Shown here: one piece after another, positions 1-5,536 of the stretch
How positions within the stretch are numbered: the stretch's first letter is position 1
How the letters are laid out: the number at the start of each line of letters is the position of its first letter
Assembly: GCA_022447885.1 (NCBI GenBank)
Contig: JAKUTA010000090.1
Location: 1-5,730, forward strand
Direction of reading: 5' to 3'
Length of the DNA: 5,730 nt
Origin: Candidatus Poseidoniales archaeon
GTDB taxonomy: Archaea; Thermoplasmatota; Poseidoniia; Poseidoniales; Thalassarchaeaceae
The notes under the pieces: model-generated
Database searches by the model: none
What the model was told of the DNA's origin: nothing
Seen by the model: the letters and a program-made list of their open reading frames with translations, nothing else
Position numbers and translations under genes: made by a program

Positions 1-37
1 AGGTGTAGATCACGTACTCCGCCGATTCCTTATTGCC

Positions 38-814
38 TTATGGTTCGAGGATGCGCTCAACCCCTGAGTCAACCGTATGCAACACGATGGTGTCCTGGTC
101 GATGGCCAACTCCCCCAGCGCCCATCGTGCCTGCACTCCCCAGACTACATCCCGCCGGGAGTAGTTCTCGTGCGAGCCACGAAACATCTCACCCTCTTCG
201 ATGAGCCAGGGCTCGTCGAACTGGTAGGTCGCCGCCTGCATCGAGAGGTTGGTCGGGTAGTCCTCCTCTCCCCAGAGGACGGTGCAGTCACATGTGCTGT
301 CGAATGAATTGCAAGTGACAGTCCACCTGATGCCGATGGTATCTCCAGCCAGCAGCTCATCGGGCAGGTTGGACCCCGACACCGTGACCGACTGCGCCTC
401 GCTGGTGAGGGTGATCGCGTTGCTGCTGACCGCGTCCAACTCGTTGCCGTTGACATGGATGCGCACCTCGAAGTCTACCGAACCGCTGCCCCGTGTCCAC
501 AGGGTGAAGTTCCATTCCTCGCTGCCGATGGGCGCGTCCAGTCCGAAGGCGTCGGTCTCGAGGAACGGCCCGTCCGAGGGTTGTGATCCCCATGCGCCCA
601 ACTGGAACAGGTGCTGGCTCTGGCCTGGGTTTCCGGAAAGGCCGGGCTGCAGTTCTTCGCCGCCGGCGGCGAACAGCAGCAGCGGGCGTATCTTCGGCTC
701 GTAGTCGACGAGGGGCGGCTCGATCACCTCGGCCGCTTCAGTGGAGGCCGGGAGGGTGTTCGCCAACAGCAGGAGGGCGACGAACAGCAGCAGAACCGTC
801 TTGTGCGCGCCCAT
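38..814 (-). CDS. Secreted protein of unknown function, probably beta-sandwich
   Basis: I do not recognise this family. The frame is open further upstream (to 1027), but I place the start at the ATG at 812-814. There the protein begins MGAHKTVLLLFVALLLLANT, a typical signal peptide (basic start, hydrophobic core about residues 6-19, likely cleavage near residues 25-28 after small residues), and a GGGAG ribosome-binding sequence lies 10 bases upstream. The longer version would add a Cys/Arg/Ser-rich tail typical of out-of-frame translation. The product is 258 residues. After a short acidic/proline stretch, residues about 90-180 alternate hydrophobic and polar residues with many Thr, Ser and Val, as in a beta-sandwich, including WNFTLWTRGSGSVDFEVRIH. 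Three cysteines lie close together (168, 175, 177), so a disulfide or metal site is possible. Export and a surface or periplasm-like location are inferred. It follows the 864-1088 gene by 49 bases on the same strand, so co-transcription is plausible. Confidence 0.72.
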   Translation of the reverse strand: MGAHKTVLLLFVALLLLANTLPASTEAAEVIEPPLVDYEPKIRPLLLFAAGGEELQPGLSGNPGQSQHLFQLGAWGSQPSDGPFLETDAFGLDAPIGSEEWNFTLWTRGSGSVDFEVRIHVNGNELDAVSSNAITLTSEAQSVTVSGSNLPDELLAGDTIGIRWTVTCNSFDSTCDCTVLWGEEDYPTNLSMQAATYQFDEPWLIEEGEMFRGSHENYSRRDVVWGVQARWALGELAIDQDTIVLHTVDSGVERILEP

Positions 815-863
815 GCAGTTCACACTCCCGTTGAATCGCTCCGCGTGCTTGAGGCACCTTCGT

Positions 864-1088
864 TCATTCGTCATCGTCACCCGCACGTGCGCGTACCCGC
901 TCGGCGACCTCGGCGCGTGTAGGGAAAAGCAGCAGGAGCAGTCCGGTGATGAACAGCAGGACGACCAGCCTGATCTGCGACGTATCGCTGATCGGCAGTT
1001 CCACGAACATGCGCAGCAACGGTGCATTCCCCGGCAGGAAGACGATCACGAGCGCCAGCCCCAACCACCTTCTGGGCTGCATGGTCAT
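864..1088 (-). CDS. Small membrane protein with two predicted helices
   Basis: This 74-residue protein has no recognised family. It begins MTMQPRRWLGLALVIVFLPG. A first hydrophobic segment covers about residues 8-19, a second and stronger one about 40-56 (IRLVVLLFITGLLLLLF), and the tail is charged and ends in acidic residues. Basic residues before helix 1 and acidic residues at the end suggest a small inner-membrane hairpin. Two in-frame ATGs compete, at 1086-1088 and 1080-1082; neither has a convincing ribosome-binding sequence. A TATA-like CTTTACGA (reverse strand, about 1105-1112) lies about 26 bases before them, which would allow leaderless transcription starting at or near the ATG; this is inference. 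The gene precedes the secreted-protein gene on the same strand and could help in its export or anchoring, but nothing in the sequence proves this. Confidence 0.6.
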   Translation of the reverse strand: MTMQPRRWLGLALVIVFLPGNAPLLRMFVELPISDTSQIRLVVLLFITGLLLLLFPTRAEVAERVRARAGDDDE

Positions 1089-1111
1089 GCCGACCGGCCG
1101 AGGCTCGTAAA

Positions 1112-1143
1112 GTGAATCCCTGTGCCGCCTGCGCCCGATTCAC
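1112..1143. repeat. Inverted repeat upstream of the small membrane protein gene
   Basis: GTGAATC (1112-1118) and GATTCAC (1137-1143) are perfect 7-base inverted arms separated by 18 bases. The pair lies just upstream of the TATA-like sequence and start codon of the minus-strand gene at 864-1088. It could be a regulator-binding site or a weak hairpin; chance is possible for arms this short. Confidence 0.3.
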
Positions 1144-1288
1144 CGGCAGGGAGCACGCGACCGCCGTGTGCGGAGTGCAGGGTGGTGGGACCTTCAGGCT
1201 GGACCGCGGGTAGCGAGGGAAGCGTGAACGGCGATGATGGGCGTGGCTGGTGAGCCCACCGCATCTGTCTCATCGATTCTCATTGAGA

Positions 1289-1359
1289 TGCGGGTGGCGG
1301 GAATTGAACCCACGATATGAGGTTGGAAACCTCAGGTGATACCACTTCACCACACCCGC
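1289..1359 (-). tRNA. tRNA-Gly, anticodon TCC
   Basis: A complete cloverleaf can be drawn. The acceptor stem GCGGGTG pairs with CACCCGC over 7 pairs. The D-arm is GTGA/TCAC around loop AGTGGTA. The anticodon stem TGAGG/CCTCA encloses loop TTTCCAA, giving anticodon TCC (plus-strand 1325-1327), which reads GGA and probably other GGN codons. The variable loop is 4 bases. The T-arm is GTGGG/CCCGC around TTCAATT. The body is 1290-1359 and base 1289 supplies discriminator A73; CCA is not encoded and no intron is seen. A73 and the GTGGTGAAGTGGTATCAC D-region are usual in archaeal and eukaryal tRNA-Gly, while bacteria usually have U73, so this gene is the main taxonomic clue in the window. It is divergent from the ABC exporter gene. 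Confidence 0.95.
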
Positions 1360-1384
1360 GGTGAAGCCCCGGTGGACTGCTCCC

Positions 1385-1400
1385 TCCTTATCCGATTCGG
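1385..1400. promoter_or_regulatory. Possible promoter element between tRNA-Gly and exporter gene
   Basis: The 119 bases between the divergent tRNA and exporter gene must hold both promoters. The AT-richest spot, CCTTATCC (1386-1393), read on the minus strand as GGATAAGG, lies about 30 bases before the tRNA 5' end, roughly where an archaeal TATA box would sit. It overlaps a small near-palindrome CCGA-T-TCGG (1392-1400). The match to a TATA consensus is weak. Confidence 0.22.
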
Positions 1401-1465
1401 TTACCCCCCGGTAGGCATCGGGCAACGACGACGGGTTGAAAGCCACTCGTCATGAGCCGGGCGTC

Positions 1466-1470
1466 GGAGG
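1466..1470 (+). promoter_or_regulatory. Ribosome-binding site setting the exporter start at 1479
   Basis: GGAGG lies 8 bases before the ATG at 1479. The more upstream in-frame ATG at 1452 has no comparable sequence (only weak GAAAG). This site is therefore the reason to prefer the shorter, 627-residue protein. Confidence 0.65.
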
Positions 1471-1478
1471 CGTTCGTC

Positions 1479-3362
1479 ATGCTGCCATCACCACGGTCAC
1501 CCCATGGGGAGAAGCCATCGGAAGACGAGGAGGAGGTGGGCGCGGATGGCGTCTCCATCTCCGGTGACAAGCAGATGTTCGGCAGGCAGCTGTGGCGGGT
1601 GGTCCCGTTCATCAAGCCGTACAAGAAACGCTTCGCCGTCGGCATACTTGCGAATGCGGCAGCGCGGGCGTTCGACCTGTTGCCGTTCGTGGCGATGGGG
1701 CTGCTCACTGACGCCATCCTCAACGCGCGGGATTCTGGTGTCGACATGGTGTTCGACGACTACCTCTTCTACGGCCTGCTGATCCTCGGGGGTTTCGTCG
1801 GGCTGGCCCTGTTCCAGGGAATATCCAACTATGCGTGGGAGACGTTGGCGCAGTACCTGCAGCACGATGTGCGCATGGCCGCCTTCTCATCGCTGTTGAA
1901 GATGGAGATACGCTACTTCGAGGACCGCCAGACGGGCGACATCATGGCCGTGCTGTCCGCCGATGTGAACCAGTTGGAGAACTTCCTCTCCGACGCCTCG
2001 ACATCGATGATCCGCATCGTGATCACCTTCACCACCGCGTTCTTCATCCTGCTGTGGATCTCCTGGAAGCTGACGATCATCCTGTTCGTGCCGATCACCA
2101 TCATCCTGCCGCTGATCTACTTCTTCTCCACCCGGGTGCAGAGCAAGTACCGCGAGTCCCGCCAGTCGTTCGGTGACATCAACTCCGTGCTGGCCAACAA
2201 CATCTCCGGCATGGGTGTCGTGCAGGCGTACAACGCCGAGGAGTACGAGTGGAAGCGGGTGGGTGGCGAGTCGAGCGCGTACATGGACCACGCCATCCGT
2301 GCCACCGTCGAGCGTACCAAGTTCCTGCCGGGGATCTACGTGATCGCGGGCATCGCCTTCGGGTTGCTCGCCACCGCCGGTGGCTACCTGATGATGCTCG
2401 GGGACATCACGCCCGGCGGGCTGGTCATCTTCCTGCTGATGTCGACGCGGATGTCGATGCCGCTGTTCATCCTCGGGATGCTGGTCAACCAGATCCAGAA
2501 GTCCGAGGCGAGCGCCCGCCGGGTGTTCGCCATGATCGACCTCGAGCCGACCATCGTCGACCAGGAGGGGGCGGCGCCGCTGGAGGAGCGCGCATCCGTG
2601 ATCACCTTCGACGACGTGCACTTCAGATACCCGAAAGGGCCGAACGTGCTCAACGGCGTGTCGTTCGAGTTGTCCTCCGGCCAGACCATCGGCATCGTGG
2701 GGCCGACCGGCGCCGGGAAATCGACCATCGTCAAGCTGCTGTTGCGCTACTACGAGCCGGATGGCGGCTCGGTCGGGATGAACGGTCTGGACATCCAGAC
2801 GCTCACGCTGGAGAGCATGCGCCAGCAGATCGGCTACGTGAGCCAGGACGTCTACCTGTTCCACGGGACGGTGCGCGAGAACATCTCCTACTCCGACCAG
2901 TCAGCGGATGACGCGGCCATCGAGGATGCGGCGCGACTCGCTGGTGCGCACGAGTTCATCATCAACGACCTGTCCGACGGCTACGCGACCATGGTCGGCG
3001 ATCGCGGCGTCAAACTGTCGGGTGGACAACGCCAGCGCATCTCGCTCGCCCGCGCGCTGCTGCGCAAGCCGCCGCTGCTCATCCTCGACGAGGCGACCAG
3101 TTCGGTGGACACCAAGACCGAGGAGATCATCCAGCGCAACCTGAACCAGTTCAAGGACAGGCGGATGACCGTGGCCGTGGCGCACCGGCTGTCCACCATC
3201 CGCGACGCCGACCAGATACTCGTGCTCGTAGAAGGTGTCGTCGTCGAGCGCGGCACGCATGCCGACCTGCTGACGGCGGACGGGGTGTACGCCGACCTGT
3301 GGGCTGTGCAGACAGGCGAGACCGCCAACATGACCGGCGAAGCGACGCAGCACGACGGGTGA
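1479..3362 (+). CDS. ABC exporter, half-transporter (MsbA/MdlB type)
   Basis: An ATP-driven membrane exporter with one transmembrane domain followed by one nucleotide-binding domain, expected to work as a homodimer. From the start at 1479 it has 627 residues; an in-frame ATG at 1452 would add nine. After an acidic cytoplasmic N-terminus, six helices fit at about residues 52-76, 95-118, 177-196, 197-216, 282-307 and 312-335. The cytoplasmic loop contains YFEDRQTGDIM, typical of this exporter class. The ATPase domain is intact: A-loop Tyr384, Walker A GPTGAGKST (408-416), Q-loop Gln456, signature LSGGQRQ (513-519), Walker B LLILDE (533-538) with catalytic Glu538, D-loop SSVD (541-544) and switch His569. 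Length and order are normal for the family, which exports lipids, drugs or peptides; the substrate cannot be read from the sequence. It lies four bases before the FGE-like gene, with translational coupling likely. The HDVRM...FEDRQTGD...DVNQLENFL region recalls haloarchaeal homologues (from memory). Confidence 0.95.
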   Translation: MLPSPRSPHGEKPSEDEEEVGADGVSISGDKQMFGRQLWRVVPFIKPYKKRFAVGILANAAARAFDLLPFVAMGLLTDAILNARDSGVDMVFDDYLFYGLLILGGFVGLALFQGISNYAWETLAQYLQHDVRMAAFSSLLKMEIRYFEDRQTGDIMAVLSADVNQLENFLSDASTSMIRIVITFTTAFFILLWISWKLTIILFVPITIILPLIYFFSTRVQSKYRESRQSFGDINSVLANNISGMGVVQAYNAEEYEWKRVGGESSAYMDHAIRATVERTKFLPGIYVIAGIAFGLLATAGGYLMMLGDITPGGLVIFLLMSTRMSMPLFILGMLVNQIQKSEASARRVFAMIDLEPTIVDQEGAAPLEERASVITFDDVHFRYPKGPNVLNGVSFELSSGQTIGIVGPTGAGKSTIVKLLLRYYEPDGGSVGMNGLDIQTLTLESMRQQIGYVSQDVYLFHGTVRENISYSDQSADDAAIEDAARLAGAHEFIINDLSDGYATMVGDRGVKLSGGQRQRISLARALLRKPPLLILDEATSSVDTKTEEIIQRNLNQFKDRRMTVAVAHRLSTIRDADQILVLVEGVVVERGTHADLLTADGVYADLWAVQTGETANMTGEATQHDG

Positions 3363-3365
3363 TCC
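3358..3365 (+). promoter_or_regulatory. Ribosome-binding site overlapping the exporter stop codon
   Basis: GGTGATCC is fully complementary to the GGATCACC segment of the 16S rRNA tail. It contains the exporter's TGA stop (3360-3362) and sits directly before the TTG start at 3367. The arrangement suggests that ribosomes finishing the exporter reinitiate on the next gene. Confidence 0.55.
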
Positions 3366-3366
3366 A

Positions 3367-4116
3367 TTGAGCGGCCTCGACGACCTCGAGTGGTCGAAGG
3401 TGAAGCCCGGCTCAGTCTGGCTGGGCAGTGACGACGGCCGGCTGAGTTTCCATCCGGTGAAGGAGAGCCCGCGCCACGAGGTGCGCATCGACTACGAATT
3501 CGAGATCAGCCGCGACGCCTTCCACATCCGCGACTTCTACTCCGAGTCGGGGACCACGAAGGAAGAGCTCGACGAAGCAGGTGTGCGCATGCCGAGCGAG
3601 GCCGAATGGGAACTCGCTAACGACCAAGGGTCGATGCATGACGAACGGGGAGGCTGGGAGGAACTCGCCGACAGCAGGCCGCGCGCCGGTCACTGGGGAG
3701 GAAGGTGCGACGGCCACCCCCGAGAAACCTCTCATCTCACCCAGGTGACGCCGCTGCGCAGGTGGGGTGGCGAGGGCGTCGAACGAAGTCACGACCATTC
3801 TCTCAGCGATGCAGAATCCCGTGACAAGGTGATGCGACTGGTGCGTGCGCCCAACTCGCCTGAAGAAGCGCCGCGATTGCCTGAGGAGAACAAGACCCCC
3901 ATCCTGCTGCGCGAGGCGGTGTTCGCGCTGGGAATCGGGATCATCCCGTCGTTCCTGTGGGCGTGGCAGTTCGCCTCCACCCGTTACCTCACCGATGGCT
4001 GGTTCAACCTCGTGTTCGGAGGTCTGTTCATCGGCATCGTAAGCGGATTCGTCTGGCGGCCGAAGCGACCATCCTACCGCGTCTCAGAGGACGGCTCCAC
4101 CATGGAACGTGTGTGA
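3367..4116 (+). CDS. Membrane protein with reduced FGE/SUMF1-like domain
   Basis: This 249-residue protein starts with TTG four bases after the exporter stop. Residues about 11-50 (KPGSVWLGSDDG, then SPRHEVRIDYEFEISRDAFHI) resemble the opening of formylglycine-generating-enzyme/SUMF1-fold proteins, and RMPSEAEWELA (74-84) matches the family's central R-L/M-P-T/S-EAEWE motif. The domain then departs from the family: the usual C-terminal RGGSW and GFR parts are not seen, and there is only one cysteine (114), so FGE-type oxidation of cysteine in sulfatases is unlikely. A charged linker leads to two predicted helices at about 184-204 and 210-230. The fold is probably a binding or scaffolding version, tethered to the membrane beside the exporter. 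Tight spacing implies one transcript and perhaps a role as exporter partner; this is inference. The family relation rests on short motifs, so a structure-based comparison would be decisive. Confidence 0.75.
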   Translation: MSGLDDLEWSKVKPGSVWLGSDDGRLSFHPVKESPRHEVRIDYEFEISRDAFHIRDFYSESGTTKEELDEAGVRMPSEAEWELANDQGSMHDERGGWEELADSRPRAGHWGGRCDGHPRETSHLTQVTPLRRWGGEGVERSHDHSLSDAESRDKVMRLVRAPNSPEEAPRLPEENKTPILLREAVFALGIGIIPSFLWAWQFASTRYLTDGWFNLVFGGLFIGIVSGFVWRPKRPSYRVSEDGSTMERV

Positions 4117-4139
4117 ACGGCCTGTTCAGGGAGTTCAGG
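4114..4139 (+). other. Small hairpin and direct repeat at the end of the FGE-like gene
   Basis: TGAAC (4114-4118, including the stop codon) and GTTCA (4124-4128) form a 5-pair hairpin with a 5-base loop. GTTCAGG is also repeated directly at 4124-4130 and 4133-4139. No T-run follows, so a terminator role is doubtful. The convergent glycosyltransferase transcript ends in the same region. Confidence 0.2.
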
Positions 4140-4221
4140 CGAACACGGTGATCAGGAAGGCAGCGGTGAACAGTAACAATGCCAGTGGCAGTGCGATCAC
4201 TTTCTCCATCCGTCGCGACAT
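4135..4221 (-). CDS. Possible 28-residue single-helix membrane microprotein
   Basis: An ATG at 4219-4221 opens a 28-codon frame ending in TGA at 4135-4137. The product starts MSRRMEKVIALPLALLLF and continues as one unbroken hydrophobic helix (residues about 8-28) to the end, with four basic residues and one acidic residue before it, as expected for a tail-in-membrane microprotein. Codons are mostly GC-ending, like the neighbouring genes. It lies 57 bases downstream of the glycosyltransferase stop on the same strand and could share its transcript. Against it: no ribosome-binding sequence sits at a suitable distance, a second ATG (M5) is equally possible, and a frame this short can arise by chance. 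I know of no named family that it matches. Confidence 0.38.
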   Translation of the reverse strand: MSRRMEKVIALPLALLLFTAAFLITVFA

Positions 4222-4230
4222 CGGGAAACA

Positions 4231-4242
4231 GTTGGTTCCAAC
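4231..4242 (-). other. Small inverted repeat after the glycosyltransferase gene
   Basis: GTTGG (4231-4235) and CCAAC (4238-4242) are perfect inverted arms around two bases, 37 bases past the glycosyltransferase stop. It may be a protein-binding site or a remnant of an end-processing signal. The loop is too short for a normal hairpin and no T-run follows on the minus strand beyond TGTTTCC. Confidence 0.18.
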
Positions 4243-4278
4243 CCTCTTGAAGGCACGGGCCAGTGGATCGCGGGTGCG

Positions 4279-5379
4279 TCAACCTCGGGCCTTGTCATCG
4301 ACCTGCAGCCCCGGCCGCTTCGAGACATATATTCTCCACCAGGCGCGAATGACGCCGACGCCGTACGACCAGTGGAGCAGGAAGGTCATCAGCGGAGCTG
4401 CGAGGACGGTTGAGGCCGAACGGCAGGGAGAGTTCCCTTTGGCGGCGCCCAGCCAGCAGATGACGACGTAGATGGCAGCAAGTGAGAATGGTAGATGGAC
4501 TGCTGTTCTCGCCATCCCATGCGGGACGACATCGGTCGAGATGTTCCAGAAGTCAGGCCAGGCCAATCCGCCGTTCGCAGCCCCCCACCAGATGGAGAAC
4601 AGGGCATCGATGACCAACAGTGGGAACAGACCTACAGCGATGTGACTCCAGGCACGCATTCCCGGATACTCATTGGCGGCCAGCATCCGGACGAGCCCGT
4701 AGTTCTGGATCTGCTTGCGCACCCTTCCCGGGTTCCGCCTGCGGTGCCAGATGATCGCCTCGCGGTCGGTCCACAGAGTGTATCCCGCCTGCTCGATCCT
4801 GTGATCGAGCATCGCATCCTCGCAGCCGATCGCCCCGTCGTCGAAGCCACCGACTTCATCGAGCACCGATTTGCGATAGGCGGCGTTGACACCGGGCAGT
4901 TGCTCGGCCGGCTCGAGGTCGGCGCTGCCGCGCTTGCCGTAATTTGTCCCGGCAGTCACCCACTTGGAGCAGAAGGTGACATCGATCACCCGCTGCCAGA
5001 AGGTCGACTTGTCCGGCGGCGCGAAGTTCGGTCCGCCGACCCCGGCAACCTCGGGTTTGTCGAACCAGCGCATCAGGCTCGCCACCCAGGTCTCCGGAAC
5101 CCAGACGTCGTCATCGGTGAAGCAGACGATCTCGCAGTCGATCTGCCGTAGTGCCACGTTGCAGGCATCCGCACGTGTCCGACTCCCCTCGTCGTCGATG
5201 AAGCGAGCGCCGTGAGTGTCAGCGACGGCCTCACCCGGGTCACCGACAGGCCCGACCACGACCACCTCCAACGGACCGTCCCAGGTCTGGTTTGCAAGGC
5301 CATCGAGGGCGATGGCCAACTCGTCAGCGTTACGCAGACTCGGAATGAGCACACATACTCGCGTCTGCTGTTCGCCCAT
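4279..5379 (-). CDS. Family 2 glycosyltransferase with C-terminal membrane helices
   Basis: Transfers a sugar from a nucleotide-activated donor to an acceptor, probably on the cytoplasmic face of the membrane, for glycolipid, polysaccharide or protein glycosylation. I start it at the ATG at 5377-5379 (366 residues), because AGGTGAT lies just upstream; the frame stays open to 5424. Residues 1-215 show the GT-A fold: RVCVLIPSLRN (7-17) opening strand, QTWDGPLEVVVVG loop, FTDDDVWVPETW (87-98) with metal/nucleotide-binding DDD 89-91, acceptor-side PGVNAAYRK (162-170), and GCEDAMLDHRIEQAGY (185-200) with the putative catalytic acid pair Glu187-Asp188. WHRRRNPGRVRKQIQNYG follows. Three hydrophobic segments at about 244-265, 293-312 and 324-345 anchor the enzyme, ahead of a basic/acidic tail. 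The donor and acceptor cannot be deduced. It is divergent from the secreted-protein gene at 5537. Confidence 0.92.
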   Translation of the reverse strand: MGEQQTRVCVLIPSLRNADELAIALDGLANQTWDGPLEVVVVGPVGDPGEAVADTHGARFIDDEGSRTRADACNVALRQIDCEIVCFTDDDVWVPETWVASLMRWFDKPEVAGVGGPNFAPPDKSTFWQRVIDVTFCSKWVTAGTNYGKRGSADLEPAEQLPGVNAAYRKSVLDEVGGFDDGAIGCEDAMLDHRIEQAGYTLWTDREAIIWHRRRNPGRVRKQIQNYGLVRMLAANEYPGMRAWSHIAVGLFPLLVIDALFSIWWGAANGGLAWPDFWNISTDVVPHGMARTAVHLPFSLAAIYVVICWLGAAKGNSPCRSASTVLAAPLMTFLLHWSYGVGVIRAWWRIYVSKRPGLQVDDKARG

Positions 5380-5382
5380 CCC

Positions 5383-5389
5383 ATCACCT
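5383..5389 (-). promoter_or_regulatory. Ribosome-binding site of the glycosyltransferase gene
   Basis: Read on the minus strand this is AGGTGAT, complementary to ATCACCT of the 16S rRNA tail, 3 bases before the ATG at 5377-5379. It favours this start over the longer frame opening at 5424. Confidence 0.55.
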
Positions 5390-5446
5390 ACGGTGCCGTC
5401 GACCCGGCCCCCGCTATCAAGCATGCCCCGCCCGGGCTGCCTGAAA

Positions 5447-5488
5447 GGGGCACTGGGGGGCTATCCATCCCTTAGGGGGGCGAATATG
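5447..5488 (+). promoter_or_regulatory. Divergent promoter region with spaced G-runs
   Basis: The 157 bases between the glycosyltransferase start and the secreted-protein start must carry both promoters. They contain GGGG (5447-5450) and two GGGGGGC copies (5455-5461 and 5475-5481) exactly 20 bases apart, about two helical turns. The only TATA-like spot for the rightward gene is GAATATGAG (5482-5490), about 50 bases before its ATG. The rest is GC-rich, with a GCCCGGGC palindrome at 5430-5437. The promoter assignment is inference. Confidence 0.3.
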
Positions 5489-5499
5489 AGTTCCGAAAA

Positions 5500-5531
5500 G
5501 TCTTGAAGACGGGACGGAGTCCCAAAATTGG
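5500..5531 (+). promoter_or_regulatory. Cluster of short inverted repeats before the secreted-protein gene
   Basis: Three back-to-back dyads fill the leader: GTCTT-G-AAGAC (5500-5510), GGGAC-GGA-GTCCC (5511-5523) and CCAA-AA-TTGG (5522-5531), ending 5 bases before the ATG at 5537. The middle one could fold as a hairpin in the mRNA; the first and third look like protein-binding half-sites. A GGAG (5516-5519) within the hairpin is 17 bases from the ATG, too far for a normal ribosome-binding site unless folding brings it closer. Confidence 0.33.
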
Positions 5532-5536
5532 TTGTC

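Noticed and set aside
1..37. Possible start of a further minus-strand gene (a GTG near base 12 after GGCGGAG)
   Set aside because: Only a few codons are visible before the window edge, so it cannot be supported.
815..1027. N-terminal extension of the secreted protein to the ATG at 1027
   Set aside because: It would overlap the 864-1088 gene, is Cys/Arg/Ser-rich, and would bury the signal peptide 71 residues inside the protein.
1022..1273. Short open frames on both strands between the small membrane protein and the tRNA
   Set aside because: Composition is Arg/Ala/Pro/Gly-rich with no motif or ribosome-binding sequence; treated as non-coding.
1261..1288. Terminator after the tRNA, with inverted TCTCA/TGAGA elements
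   Set aside because: The arms are 5 bases around one base and no T-run follows on the minus strand, so a terminator cannot be claimed.
1887..2864. 325-codon open frame on the minus strand inside the exporter gene
   Set aside because: It is antisense to well-conserved exporter sequence. Its product is His/Asp/Arg/Gln-rich with no domain, as expected for a GC-rich shadow frame.
2249..2911. 220-codon open frame on the plus strand within the exporter
   Set aside because: It is a shifted frame of the exporter, Arg/Ala/His-rich, with no recognisable motif. The exporter frame has all ATPase motifs here, so there is no frameshift.
4495..5151. 218-codon open frame on the plus strand opposite the glycosyltransferase
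   Set aside because: The glycosyltransferase frame carries all family motifs. The opposite frame has no domain and is explained by codon bias.
5425..5440. GCCCGGGC palindrome as an operator
   Set aside because: An 8-base GC palindrome is expected by chance in GC-rich DNA; no second copy was seen.
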